Virus record (IMG/VR): IMGVR_UViG_3300030102_002890
Location: 1 to 33,895 of that record
Length of the DNA: 33,895 bases
Source of the DNA: a virus
Strand: one strand, 5' to 3'
Positions 1 to 6,442 of the stretch are shown here, piece by piece (the first letter of the stretch is position 1; every line of letters starts with the position of its first letter). The translations under genes were made by a program, and so were the position numbers. The notes beneath the pieces are model-generated. The model was not told the origin of the DNA and did not search any database. It worked only from the letters and a program-made list of their open reading frames with translations.

Positions 1-1
1 C

Positions 2-247
2 CCCCTGCAAATCAGTGAAGCGGCGTGGATCGACGCCAAGATGCCCGGCAAGTACGAGGATGTCGATGACCTGCATTACAGCCTGCGGGTATTCCGCAGG
101 TACATGGCAAGGTACGCAACCGAGCGCAGGCTCGGGCGCAAGCCAACGCTAGAAGATCAAGCCCGTATCTGGAACGGTGGCCCCAACGGGTACAAGCGCG
201 CAGCCACCCACGGTTATTGGAACAAAGTAAAGGAGGCTCTCAAGTGA
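2..247 (+). CDS. lysozyme-like cell-wall hydrolase, C-terminal part (5' end outside window)
   Basis: The reading frame is open from base 2, so this is the last 81 residues of a longer protein; the first internal ATG (41) is probably not the start. The opening PLQIS followed by WIDAK, then PGKYEDV, and the later ARIWNGGPNGYK and YWNKV resemble the (G)xLQI...Y..DA and ARIHNGGPxG pattern I associate with invertebrate-type (destabilase-related) lysozymes and phage relatives. These cut peptidoglycan during lysis or DNA entry. The catalytic N-terminal residues lie outside the window, so activity cannot be judged. The stop codon overlaps the GTG start of the downstream recombinase, which implies co-transcription and translational coupling. 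A lytic transglycosylase is the main alternative. Confidence 0.6.
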   Translation, partial: PLQISEAAWIDAKMPGKYEDVDDLHYSLRVFRRYMARYATERRLGRKPTLEDQARIWNGGPNGYKRAATHGYWNKVKEALK

Positions 248-921
248 GCGCCGTCATCTACGCAAGAGTATCCCCACGCCCCGAGCCGGGGCACGCCAGC
301 ATCGCACTCCAAGTGGAGGAGTGCGAGCGCTGGTGCAGGGACAACAACGTCGAGGTCGATAGCGTCCACACTGACCAAGGGTTCAGCGGTGCTGACCCTG
401 ATCGGCCCGGGCTTTGGGAAGCAGTGGATGAACTCGGCAAGGGCAACGTGCTGGTCGTGCACAAACTCGACCGTCTTGCACGTGATGTGTATCTGTCCGA
501 AGGCATCCACCGCGAGATCGAGAAGTGTCGTGCCCGTGTTCATGCGGTGCATGGCGGCGCGGTGGAGAACACACCTGAGGGCAAGATGGTGCGGCAGATA
601 CTTGATGCCGCAGCAGAGTACGAGCGGCGAGTCATCAAGGCCCGTACTTCTGCAGCCATGCAGCGCCACCAACGTGAGGGCAAGCGCATGTCAAACCAAC
701 CACCGTTTGGCATGATGCTTGACCCCGAAGATCCAGCCATGCTCGTCGCTTGCCCGCATGAGCAGGCTGCTATCTCTTTGGTTCACAACATGCGCGTGAC
801 TGGCAAGGGCTACAAGACCATCGCCAACCACCTCAATCAGTCGGGGATTCCGGCTCGGGGTCGGCAGTGGTATGCGTCCTCTGTTCGTGCGATCCTTTCT
901 CATCAGCACGTGCCTGCATGA
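244..921 (+). CDS. short serine recombinase (resolvase/invertase N-terminal domain plus recombinase-type DNA-binding region)
   Basis: A 225-residue protein. The start is GTG 244, chosen because AGGAGG lies seven bases upstream and the GTG overlaps the preceding TGA; the TTG at 217 has no such site. The N-terminal half is a serine recombinase catalytic domain. It opens with IYARVS, giving Arg8 and nucleophile Ser10, has KLDRLAR at residues 74-80, and has a long helix containing AAAEYERR. The C-terminal part (QPPFGMML...GKGYKTIANHLNQSGIP...) resembles the Recombinase domain of large serine integrases. It ends there, lacking the zinc ribbon and coiled coil of about 500-residue integrases. It could integrate the phage, resolve multimers or invert a segment; no att or inversion site was identified. 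Its 3' end overlaps the convergent resolvase gene by 89 bases. Confidence 0.88.
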   Translation: MSAVIYARVSPRPEPGHASIALQVEECERWCRDNNVEVDSVHTDQGFSGADPDRPGLWEAVDELGKGNVLVVHKLDRLARDVYLSEGIHREIEKCRARVHAVHGGAVENTPEGKMVRQILDAAAEYERRVIKARTSAAMQRHQREGKRMSNQPPFGMMLDPEDPAMLVACPHEQAAISLVHNMRVTGKGYKTIANHLNQSGIPARGRQWYASSVRAILSHQHVPA

Positions 922-1225
922 TGCGCGCTAGGTCGGGCAAGTGGGTGGCCCTGCAAAGGGTCATCCACTGCCCACCGTTTGACCGCATGAATACCACGGG
1001 CGTGAGACCATCCTTGGCATCGGACTCCGCCTGCTCCAAGAACCGTTCCGCTGCAATGCGTTGAACGAACTTGACCTCAACCCACAACTCAGCATCTACA
1101 ACTACGTCGGGATCAATCGCTCCGCTGGATTGACGCGAGCGGTGTGCAGAGAATCCGAATTGCTCCAGCAGTTTGCAGACTTCTCGCTCGCCCCGCTTGC
1201 CCTTCTCTCTCTGCATCTTGCCCAT
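833..1225 (-). CDS. Holliday-junction-resolvase-like PD-(D/E)XK nuclease
   Basis: A 130-residue protein. The start is ATG 1225, which shares one base with the stop of the upstream gene (TAATG). An early helix contains KRGEREV (Glu13 and Glu15). It is followed by IDPDVVV (Asp38/Asp40) and WVEVKF (Glu50, Lys52), the acid...ExK arrangement of the Hjc/RecU-like PD-(D/E)XK superfamily. The spacing fits small archaeal-type Holliday junction resolvases, which cut branched recombination or replication intermediates before packaging. The tail after residue 100 is hydrophilic (HEQRTHTTADPEPE) and is read antisense through the end of the recombinase gene, so it is probably unconstrained. A VRR-NUC nuclease is the main alternative. 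Last gene of the leftward operon. Confidence 0.75.
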   Translation of the reverse strand: MGKMQREKGKRGEREVCKLLEQFGFSAHRSRQSSGAIDPDVVVDAELWVEVKFVQRIAAERFLEQAESDAKDGLTPVVFMRSNGGQWMTLCRATHLPDLARIMQARADEKGSHEQRTHTTADPEPESPTD

Positions 1226-1659
1226 TACTTTATCTCTGCAAACTGTGCATTGGGAATCATGTAACACGGTTCGATGTCACCACCATCCCTAGTCTGCACG
1301 GTGCGCCCGCCGTGCACCAACTTGGCGTGCCGGTGTATGTCCCCAAGCCGTGCAAAGTGCAGGCGTCCATCGCTGGTGCACACCACGAACATCGTCGGCA
1401 GCCCGAGACTCTCTGCATAGTTTGCAGCGGTGAGAACTTTGCTCATGGATATCATCACCGTGGGGTACTGCCCCCACCGCATGTGCCGTGCCTTAATCTC
1501 AACGAACGACGCGATCTCTCCGTTGCGCACCACGGCGTAGTCCATGCGGTAAGAGATAGGCAACTTGTGGTACTCGCCACCCCACGCAGCAGCCAGCCGC
1601 TCGATCACCTGCTGCTCATTGCTGCGGTCGGCAGCGGATTCATACATCGGTCTCGTCAT
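1225..1659 (-). CDS. PD-(D/E)XK nuclease-like protein (VRR-NUC or resolvase type)
   Basis: A 144-residue protein. The start is ATG 1659, supported by GGAGG six bases upstream; this overlaps the preceding gene by 20 bases. Visible motifs are Glu20 in an N-terminal helix, Asp40 in RMDYAVV, and Glu54-Ile-Lys56 in FVEIKAR. The following MISMSKVLTAANYAE resembles the helix that carries a conserved Gln or Lys in these nucleases. It is not a close copy of the nuclease just downstream, so the pair is better seen as two different enzymes than a recent duplication. It likely cuts DNA ends or flaps in recombination, replication or host DNA breakdown; the substrate cannot be told from sequence. Confidence 0.65.
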   Translation of the reverse strand: MTRPMYESAADRSNEQQVIERLAAAWGGEYHKLPISYRMDYAVVRNGEIASFVEIKARHMRWGQYPTVMISMSKVLTAANYAESLGLPTMFVVCTSDGRLHFARLGDIHRHAKLVHGGRTVQTRDGGDIEPCYMIPNAQFAEIK

Positions 1660-1828
1660 CTTCGTCCTCCTCTGCTGGACTATCCGTGTCCTCGTACTCG
1701 TTCCAAACATCAAGCGTCACGCGAAGCATGACACCCATCAAGGCGTACACATCCATGTCATCGAACTCGACCGTCCAGTATTTGATCCGGCCCATGATCT
1801 CTTCGTAGAGTTTGTCTGCGCTGTTCAT
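1640..1828 (-). CDS. small acidic protein of unknown function
   Basis: A 62-residue protein not recognised as a known family. The start ATG 1828 overlaps the primase stop as ATGA, indicating coupled translation. The first 45 residues look like two helices (NSADKLYEEIMGRIKYW, then MDVYALMGVMLRVTLDVW). The tail is strongly acidic (EEDEDDETD). The DNA of that tail is rich in GAGGA repeats, which also supply the ribosome-binding site of the next gene. So the acidic tail may partly reflect selection for that site. An acidic DNA-mimic or a partner of the flanking primase and nuclease are possible roles without direct evidence. Confidence 0.55.
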   Translation of the reverse strand: MNSADKLYEEIMGRIKYWTVEFDDMDVYALMGVMLRVTLDVWNEYEDTDSPAEEDEDDETDV

Positions 1829-2631
1829 ACGTTGCTCGCTTGCCCTATCAATATATCCAACTGCTCACGACGCAGGCCACCGACCACCCACTCTTTGGCA
1901 TCGGTGCATACGCCACGTGGCTCCACGATCTTGACCTGCTTGGTCTTGACCTTGAGCATCTTGGCGACTGACTCAGCACCATCAATCCCGGGCTTGTCTT
2001 TGTCCGGGATCAAGACAACTTGGTGCTTCCAATTCACCAAGTCGTACAGGTACTTGGTGCCGCCGTTACATGATGGCCTGCCCACCACGTTGTACCCGAG
2101 TGAGTGCAACGCAGCCGCATCGGTCGGCCCTTCGGCTACGAGCAGCAGGCCGCGCGACATCTCTGCACCATGCATGAACAGGCCCGACCTGCTGCCCTTG
2201 ACTGACAACTTGCGACCGTTGGGGTAGCGCAGACGAACGCCGATTACCTTCCCGCTTGCATCGTGCATGGGGAAAGTGTACGCACCTTTGGCTTGGCTCC
2301 ACCCCATGCGGAAAGCACGAAGCGAATCCTCCGGCAACTGCAAGTCCTTCACCATGAACTCCCACTGATGTGGAGCCATAGCCTGCTCACACTTCAAGAC
2401 CCCAGCCTCCCAGTCGATGCCGCATTCCTCCGGTACAGGCAGTGCCGGGACAGGTGGTGCAAACATCTCACCGCTTGGCCGGTGGAGCCAGCCTGCGTCA
2501 CCAAGGCTTTTTTCCGATGGAACCCTTGGGCAGATCACCGCCGTCCCGTCCTTGCTCACCATGCACCAGTCTGGTTTGTTGCATATCGGGCACGGGTTTG
2601 TCTTGCTCACTCTGATCCAGTCCGAATTCAT
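1825..2631 (-). CDS. DNA primase: zinc ribbon plus TOPRIM domain
   Basis: A 268-residue protein. An N-terminal zinc ribbon has Cys14, Cys17, Cys23 and Cys34 as candidate ligands (CPIC, WC, ICP). A TOPRIM fold follows: LLLVAEGPTD holds the catalytic Glu167, and LIPDKDKPG holds Asp210 and Asp212. This matches T7-type primases that lay down RNA primers at the fork, but no helicase domain is fused; an SF2 helicase is encoded upstream instead. The N-terminal 45 codons overlap the upstream HTH gene by 134 bases. Because the zinc ligands lie in that overlap, the primase start cannot be moved much downstream. A GGAGG lies 12 bases before ATG 2631, which is distant, so coupling to the upstream gene is likely. 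Confidence 0.88.
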   Translation of the reverse strand: MNSDWIRVSKTNPCPICNKPDWCMVSKDGTAVICPRVPSEKSLGDAGWLHRPSGEMFAPPVPALPVPEECGIDWEAGVLKCEQAMAPHQWEFMVKDLQLPEDSLRAFRMGWSQAKGAYTFPMHDASGKVIGVRLRYPNGRKLSVKGSRSGLFMHGAEMSRGLLLVAEGPTDAAALHSLGYNVVGRPSCNGGTKYLYDLVNWKHQVVLIPDKDKPGIDGAESVAKMLKVKTKQVKIVEPRGVCTDAKEWVVGGLRREQLDILIGQASNV

Positions 2632-2833
2632 TGTCGATCATGTCCTCCGGGATGCCATGACTGCGCATCCAAATGCGGACATCCTCGATCAGCACACGGC
2701 GGTGTCCGCTACCCGGCATGCGATATCCCTTTAGGTTGCCACGGTCAATCTCACGGATCACAGTTTGCTGCGAGCAGCGTGCAAGCCCTGCGATTTCACC
2801 AGTGGTCAGGTAGTCACGTTCATTCATATTCAT
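2498..2833 (-). CDS. excisionase/MerR-like helix-turn-helix protein
   Basis: A 111-residue protein from ATG 2833; ATG 2827 and TTG 2842 are alternatives. YLTTGEIAGLARCSQQTVIR followed by DRGNLKGYRMPGSGHRRVLIEDVRIWM is a clear winged-HTH excisionase or DNA-binding helix_17-type domain: HTH, a wing with GxGHRR, then a helix. Residues after about 68 are unstructured and hydrophilic and are overprinted by the start of the primase gene. It could act as a transcriptional regulator, a recombination directionality factor for the serine recombinase, or an origin-binding protein helping load the primase. The position just before primase favours replication or regulation. Confidence 0.72.
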   Translation of the reverse strand: MNMNERDYLTTGEIAGLARCSQQTVIREIDRGNLKGYRMPGSGHRRVLIEDVRIWMRSHGIPEDMIDNEFGLDQSEQDKPVPDMQQTRLVHGEQGRDGGDLPKGSIGKKPW

Positions 2834-3125
2834 CGAAGTCAAAGCCTCTTTGCTCTAGTTGTATCCACCTGTTTTTACCATCAATTCTCCGGCGTATTGC
2901 ACCGTGCAACCGCCTGTGTTTGTAGTGCACATCCTGCGTAATGATGAGTGTCAAGAAGCGGGATAGTGAACCTTTGTCTGGGTCAAACCTGCGGTCGTAT
3001 GCAGGTCGTGCGATTTGGTAGAACTCGCTGACGATCTCGTCCACCTCCCACAATGGAAAGCGGTGGCTGTATCTCTGTGCAAGGAAATACAGTAGCCCGA
3101 GATTGTCATCAAGTGGGTGACTCAA
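2820..3125 (-). CDS. sigma-70 region-2-like small protein
   Basis: A 101-residue protein. No ATG is available ahead of the conserved part, so TTG 3125 is taken as the start, overlapping the helicase stop by 17 bases. The pattern LGLLYFLAQRYSHRF...EVDEIVSEFYQIARPAYDRRFDPDKGSLSRFLTLI...VHYKHRR resembles region 2.1-2.2 of sigma-70-family factors: an acidic DEIVSEF core-binding helix, then fDpdkGsf and a basic helix. No region 3 or 4 follows, so it would not recognise a -35 element alone. It may redirect host RNA polymerase to phage promoters or act as an anti-sigma-like competitor. A fold-level match only; function is inferred. Confidence 0.55.
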   Translation of the reverse strand: MSHPLDDNLGLLYFLAQRYSHRFPLWEVDEIVSEFYQIARPAYDRRFDPDKGSLSRFLTLIITQDVHYKHRRLHGAIRRRIDGKNRWIQLEQRGFDFDEYE

Positions 3126-4746
3126 TCTTCCATCCGTTGTCTGCTAGGTCTTGGATCATACGAGTCGCTGCCTTTGCAGACACATCAGTGGGCAGGCCGT
3201 ACTTCTTAAGCAACGCCTCCTGCCGCAGTGAAGCCTTGCCCATCTTCCGCCGCATCATAATCTGTCCGATCAGGCTACCCGCCTGCTTGCGTGTCAAGCC
3301 CTCGGGGTCAACGCCTTGGTTGGCGAGGAACGTCATCTGCTTGGCGGTCGCCATGTCCACCTTCTGCGTGGGCTGCACGGGGGCAAAGCCCATGTCATCG
3401 AACGGACTGATGCTGCGGCTGGTGTAGGACGAAGCCAACTTCAACTTGGCTCGCTTCAACTTCTCCTGCTCGGCTGCCTCTGCAGATTCTTTGGCTGCCT
3501 CCTCTTGGATGCGAGCCTTCTCCATCTCTTCGATGGGGTCGAGCAACTCACCTGCGGTTGCCATCTCTGCCGCACGTGCAGGCAAGTCCTTCGCGTCCTC
3601 GCCAGCCAGCACATCAAATGTGGTGATGAGCCTGTGCCTACCAGCGTTGCCCTTGAAGTCAAGCACCATCAGGTCAGGCTTATTCGACGCCGCTATGAGA
3701 TCCTTGCGGGTCATCGCTGACGAATCGTATGGGAGGGAAACCGTCGGCCTCGTCCCCCGCCCTACGCATTGCGTGTATTTCGCTCGTACTTTGGTTGCCG
3801 TCATCATGCACACTGCAGCGACGGGCGGCGCGTCGAAGCCCTCGACTAGCACTTGCACATTCACCACAAACTGAATCTCTCCGCCCGCAAATTTGGCAAG
3901 CAATTCTCGTCGCTCGTCGGACGGCGTCTTCCCAGATACCCATGATGCTGCTCCCGGCTTATGCCTGTTGATGATGTCGCAGATCAGGCGGGCCTGCCGC
4001 ACTGTGCCTGCAAAGATAATTGTTTGTCTGTTCCCAACCAACTCCAGCGTGGGGTGAACCATACCGTGCAGGTTCTTTTCTTCTTCCAGAATCTCAGCCA
4101 ACTCTGCGCCGCACAACTCGCCGCCGACTGTCTTCACTTTGGAGTAGTCGAGCGTGCCAACCTGCACGAACTGCTGCTTGATAGGTACAAGCCAGCCGTC
4201 GTTGATGCCATCCAAGATGTTGTATTCGTACGCGCAGGTATCGAACACGTTGTGCATGCCAACTCTGTCACCACGATCAGGGGTTGCCGTCACCCCCACC
4301 AACTTCAGTCGTGGGTTGCCGTCCTGCATGTACTTGATGAACTCACGGTACGACGGGCTTGCTGCGTGGTGTGCCTCGTCAATCAGCAGCAGGTTGAAAT
4401 CCTTTGGGTCGAACTTGGTGTACCGCTTGATGCCCAGTGGCCCGGACACCAAGGTTTGGATACTTGCAATGACAACCCTGTCAAAGCACTCGCTCTTCTG
4501 CTCCGCTTTCTCGATGCCGGGGATGACCCCGATGGTATCCATGATTCTCTTCTCAGGCTGACGGATCAACTCGTCACGATGTGCAACAAGCATGGCCCTG
4601 CCGCCACGTGATATGCAGGATCGAATCATCTCGATCATCACCACGGTCTTGCCAAGACCAGTAGCCATGCTGACCAGCGTGCTGCTGTTCTCGGCCAGAT
4701 CAGAACGACAGGCGGCGACTGCCTCCTCTTGGTAATCACGGAGCAT
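3109..4746 (-). CDS. SF2 DEAD/DEAH-box helicase
   Basis: A 545-residue protein from ATG 4746, preceded by AGGAG with a seven-base gap; the reading frame extends upstream but the earlier residues are not family-like. It begins LRDYQEEAV, the Q-tip typical of type III restriction/UvrB-like SF2 enzymes. Walker A ATGLGKT is at 28-34, DEAH at 123-126, and GVTATPDRGD is motif III. VVNVQVLVEGFDAP and QCVGRGTRP are motifs V and VI. The tail after about residue 400 is a charged coiled coil followed by a small domain (TAKQMTFLANQGVDPEGLTRKQAGSLIGQI). It likely unwinds DNA in phage replication or recombination. No partner restriction nuclease domain is fused. Confidence 0.88.
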   Translation of the reverse strand: MLRDYQEEAVAACRSDLAENSSTLVSMATGLGKTVVMIEMIRSCISRGGRAMLVAHRDELIRQPEKRIMDTIGVIPGIEKAEQKSECFDRVVIASIQTLVSGPLGIKRYTKFDPKDFNLLLIDEAHHAASPSYREFIKYMQDGNPRLKLVGVTATPDRGDRVGMHNVFDTCAYEYNILDGINDGWLVPIKQQFVQVGTLDYSKVKTVGGELCGAELAEILEEEKNLHGMVHPTLELVGNRQTIIFAGTVRQARLICDIINRHKPGAASWVSGKTPSDERRELLAKFAGGEIQFVVNVQVLVEGFDAPPVAAVCMMTATKVRAKYTQCVGRGTRPTVSLPYDSSAMTRKDLIAASNKPDLMVLDFKGNAGRHRLITTFDVLAGEDAKDLPARAAEMATAGELLDPIEEMEKARIQEEAAKESAEAAEQEKLKRAKLKLASSYTSRSISPFDDMGFAPVQPTQKVDMATAKQMTFLANQGVDPEGLTRKQAGSLIGQIMMRRKMGKASLRQEALLKKYGLPTDVSAKAATRMIQDLADNGWKIESPT

Positions 4747-5038
4747 CCCGCAACTCCTGAGGAACGAGTACCTTGATTCGGAACTCGTTAGTCCATCCAC
4801 TACCGCCGCACGCTCGGCAGCCGCGCCCGTCGCAGAACTTGCAGAGAGTCTCAGGTCGTGCCCAACTGAGCAACTGCATCAGTCGGTGGTGCACAATCTT
4901 GAACTCTTCCGCGTCCTGTCTAGAGAACATAGCAGGGGCATGCTTGTGTAGCGTCTCCGCCTGCTCGTCCATATTGTCCAGCCGTTGGAGCATATAGTCT
5001 ACATACTCCCGAACTTTATCTCCATCCATCTTATCCAT
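4736..5038 (-). CDS. small zinc-knuckle protein, first gene of the leftward early operon
   Basis: About 100 residues if started at ATG 5038; ATG 5029 and TTG 5086 are alternatives, none with a strong ribosome-binding site. The first 60 residues are predicted helical (DKVREYVDYMLQRLDNMDEQAETL). A compact CKFCDGRGCRACGGSGW follows, giving Cys66, Cys69, Cys74 and Cys77. This CxxCxGxG-CxxCxGxG spacing is like half of a DnaJ-type zinc domain. The 3' end overlaps the helicase start by 11 bases. It may help the helicase bind DNA or proteins, but no function is established by the sequence. Confidence 0.6.
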   Translation of the reverse strand: MDKMDGDKVREYVDYMLQRLDNMDEQAETLHKHAPAMFSRQDAEEFKIVHHRLMQLLSWARPETLCKFCDGRGCRACGGSGWTNEFRIKVLVPQELRDAP

Positions 5039-5106
5039 GTCCGGCAAAGTACCAAGTCTGACAGGAAACGAAGGAACTTTTTTCAAGATTTTCTACCCAC
5101 CCCCCC

Positions 5107-5137
5107 TTGACAGGTGCTACCCCTGCGCTGGTATAAC
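5107..5137 (+). promoter_or_regulatory. sigma70-like promoter for the rightward recombination genes
   Basis: A perfect TTGACA at 5107-5112 and TATAAC at 5132-5137 are separated by 19 bases, slightly longer than optimal. The exonuclease gene starts about 35 bases downstream behind a strong ribosome-binding site. This is the only clear promoter I can see in the divergent gap 5039-5171; no equally good promoter is visible for the leftward operon. Confidence 0.6.
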
Positions 5138-5150
5138 CCCTAACAGCACC
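5113..5150. promoter_or_regulatory. possible operator: inverted and direct repeats around the -10 element
   Basis: GGTGCT at 5113-5118 and AGCACC at 5145-5150 form a 6-bp inverted repeat straddling the -10 box. ACCCCT is repeated at 5119-5124 and 5136-5141, 17 bases apart, inside it. Repeats overlapping a promoter suggest a repressor or activator site. The short arm length and the C-rich context make chance occurrence possible. Confidence 0.3.
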
Positions 5151-5171
5151 CCAGTCATAAGGAGGAATCTA

Positions 5172-6002
5172 GTGCTACAGCAGTTAGATGAAGTTGTTTA
5201 TCGTGGCCTGAAACACATGAACCAATCGGTTCTAAAGAACGGCCTGAGATCAATGCAACACCTGCGCGCAGGCGTCAATGGCGAACTGCCTTACAAAGAA
5301 ACACCTGCTCTTGCTTTCGGAACTCTGGTTCATACGGTTGTTCTTGAGCCTGACTTGGCCAACGAACAATACGCCATCGCTCCGCAGGTAGACCGCCGCA
5401 CCAAAGGTGGCAGGCAGGAATGGGAGGACTTTGTGCAGGTCAACGAAGGCAAGACCCCAGTGACAGTAGATGACTGGAACAAGGCATGGGCTATGCGCGA
5501 GCAGGTCATGGCTCACCCATCGGCAGCACACATCCTCAAGCGAAAGAATGCCAAGGTTGAGCACGCTGCAATCTGGGCTGACCAAGAGACTGGCATCTCA
5601 TGCAAAGCAAAGATTGACTTCTTTGCTCCGGGCGTTGGCAAACAGAAGCCGATCATTGCTGATCTCAAAACCACTATGGATGCAGGGCCACGGTCATTCG
5701 CCAAGTCCATCGCATCATTCAACTACCACATGCAGCAGGCTTTCTACACGGACGGCGTGGCCCAATGCGAGAACCGACACTGCCGATTCGTATTCATTGC
5801 CGTCGAGAAAGAGCCACCATACGCAGTCGGCGTGTATGAACTGGATGAGCAGGCTGTAGAGGTAGGAAGAAAAACTTACAGAAATCTGCTAAGTCAGTGG
5901 AAATCATGTCTTGAATCTGGTACGTTTACCGGATACGGGGACGGAGTAGAGACTCTGGACTTGCCTGAGTGGGCCAAGTCAGACCCCAACCTAATCATTT
6001 GA
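5172..6002 (+). CDS. RecE/Cas4-like PD-(D/E)XK exonuclease
   Basis: A 276-residue protein starting at GTG 5172, where AGGAGG sits six bases upstream; the longer frame from 5037 would run through the promoter. ALAFGTLVHTVVLEPD near the N-terminus is the conserved histidine-containing segment of phage RecE-like/DUF3799 exonucleases. Asp149 (KAKID) and Asp164-Leu-Lys166 (IIADLKTT) form the nuclease centre. FNYHMQQAFYTDGV supplies the motif with conserved Gln and Tyr after it. FVFIAVEKEPPYAVGVYELD is the typical late strand. It would resect double-stranded ends to give ssDNA for recombination or annealing. It is followed by an SSB-like gene, so the two make a recombination module; no annealase (RecT/Beta) was seen in the window. 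Confidence 0.85.
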   Translation: MLQQLDEVVYRGLKHMNQSVLKNGLRSMQHLRAGVNGELPYKETPALAFGTLVHTVVLEPDLANEQYAIAPQVDRRTKGGRQEWEDFVQVNEGKTPVTVDDWNKAWAMREQVMAHPSAAHILKRKNAKVEHAAIWADQETGISCKAKIDFFAPGVGKQKPIIADLKTTMDAGPRSFAKSIASFNYHMQQAFYTDGVAQCENRHCRFVFIAVEKEPPYAVGVYELDEQAVEVGRKTYRNLLSQWKSCLESGTFTGYGDGVETLDLPEWAKSDPNLII

Positions 6003-6014
6003 GAGGACAATCCC

Positions 6015-6383
6015 TTGGATATTCAATCAGCATTTCCATCCCGCTACATGAAAGCCGCCGATCTTCCTCAGCCAAAGACACTTACCATTCGCGGAGTCGA
6101 GGTTGAACGGATGCAAGACGGCACGCAGAAGCCAGCCGTTTCATTCCATGAGTCTGAGCAACTGTTCATTCTGAACAAGACCAATGCCAATGCTCTTGAA
6201 GCGTTGTACGGTCGAGACACAAACTTCTGGTCGAACCAGCGGATCACCCTGTACCAAGCCGAAGCCGAATTCCAAGGCCGACGCATCCCGTGCATTCGTT
6301 GCCAGCAGCCTGAGGCTGCACCGGCTGCTCCCGCCCCAAGCCCTGCCCCTGCTCCAAGCAATCAGGGTGAGGTTCCTTTCTAA
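6015..6383 (+). CDS. SSB-like small protein with acidic EVPF C-terminal tip
   Basis: A 122-residue protein. The TTG start at 6015 has GAGG eight bases upstream and keeps the N-terminal MDIQSAFPSRYMKAADL, which I recall as conserved in a phage family placed beside recombination genes. Residues 20-95 look like a beta-rich OB-type domain (LTIRGVEVERM, SFHESEQLFILNKTNANAL, RITLYQAEAEFQGRRIPCIR). A Pro/Ala linker (about 99-116) leads to GEVPF at the end, matching the layout and tip of bacterial SSB proteins that recruit repair enzymes. It likely coats or manages ssDNA produced by the upstream exonuclease; that role is inferred. Confidence 0.62.
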   Translation: MDIQSAFPSRYMKAADLPQPKTLTIRGVEVERMQDGTQKPAVSFHESEQLFILNKTNANALEALYGRDTNFWSNQRITLYQAEAEFQGRRIPCIRCQQPEAAPAAPAPSPAPAPSNQGEVPF

Positions 6384-6401
6384 ATCCTTGTCATTCTCTT
6401 C

Positions 6402-6442
6402 ATCCCCGGGGGTGCTCCACCTTACCCCCGGGGATATCTTTT
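6402..6442 (+). terminator. intrinsic terminator after the SSB-like gene
   Basis: ATCCCCGGGGGT (6402-6413) pairs perfectly with ACCCCCGGGGAT (6424-6435) around a 10-base loop, followed by ATCTTTT. It is a very strong G/C stem with a short U tract on the plus strand. The next gene starts at 6443, immediately after the T run. Confidence 0.8.

Noticed and set aside
1640-1828. Toxin-antitoxin component
   Set aside because: The small acidic protein has no partner of toxin type; its neighbours are a primase and a nuclease in one operon.
3109-4746. Restriction-modification system with the helicase as its R subunit
   Set aside because: No nuclease domain is fused to the helicase and no methylase-specificity genes are adjacent; the context is replication and recombination.
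5037-5171. Longer version of the exonuclease starting at 5037
   Set aside because: It would be translated through the promoter, and the added residues are unlike the family. GTG 5172 has an excellent ribosome-binding site.
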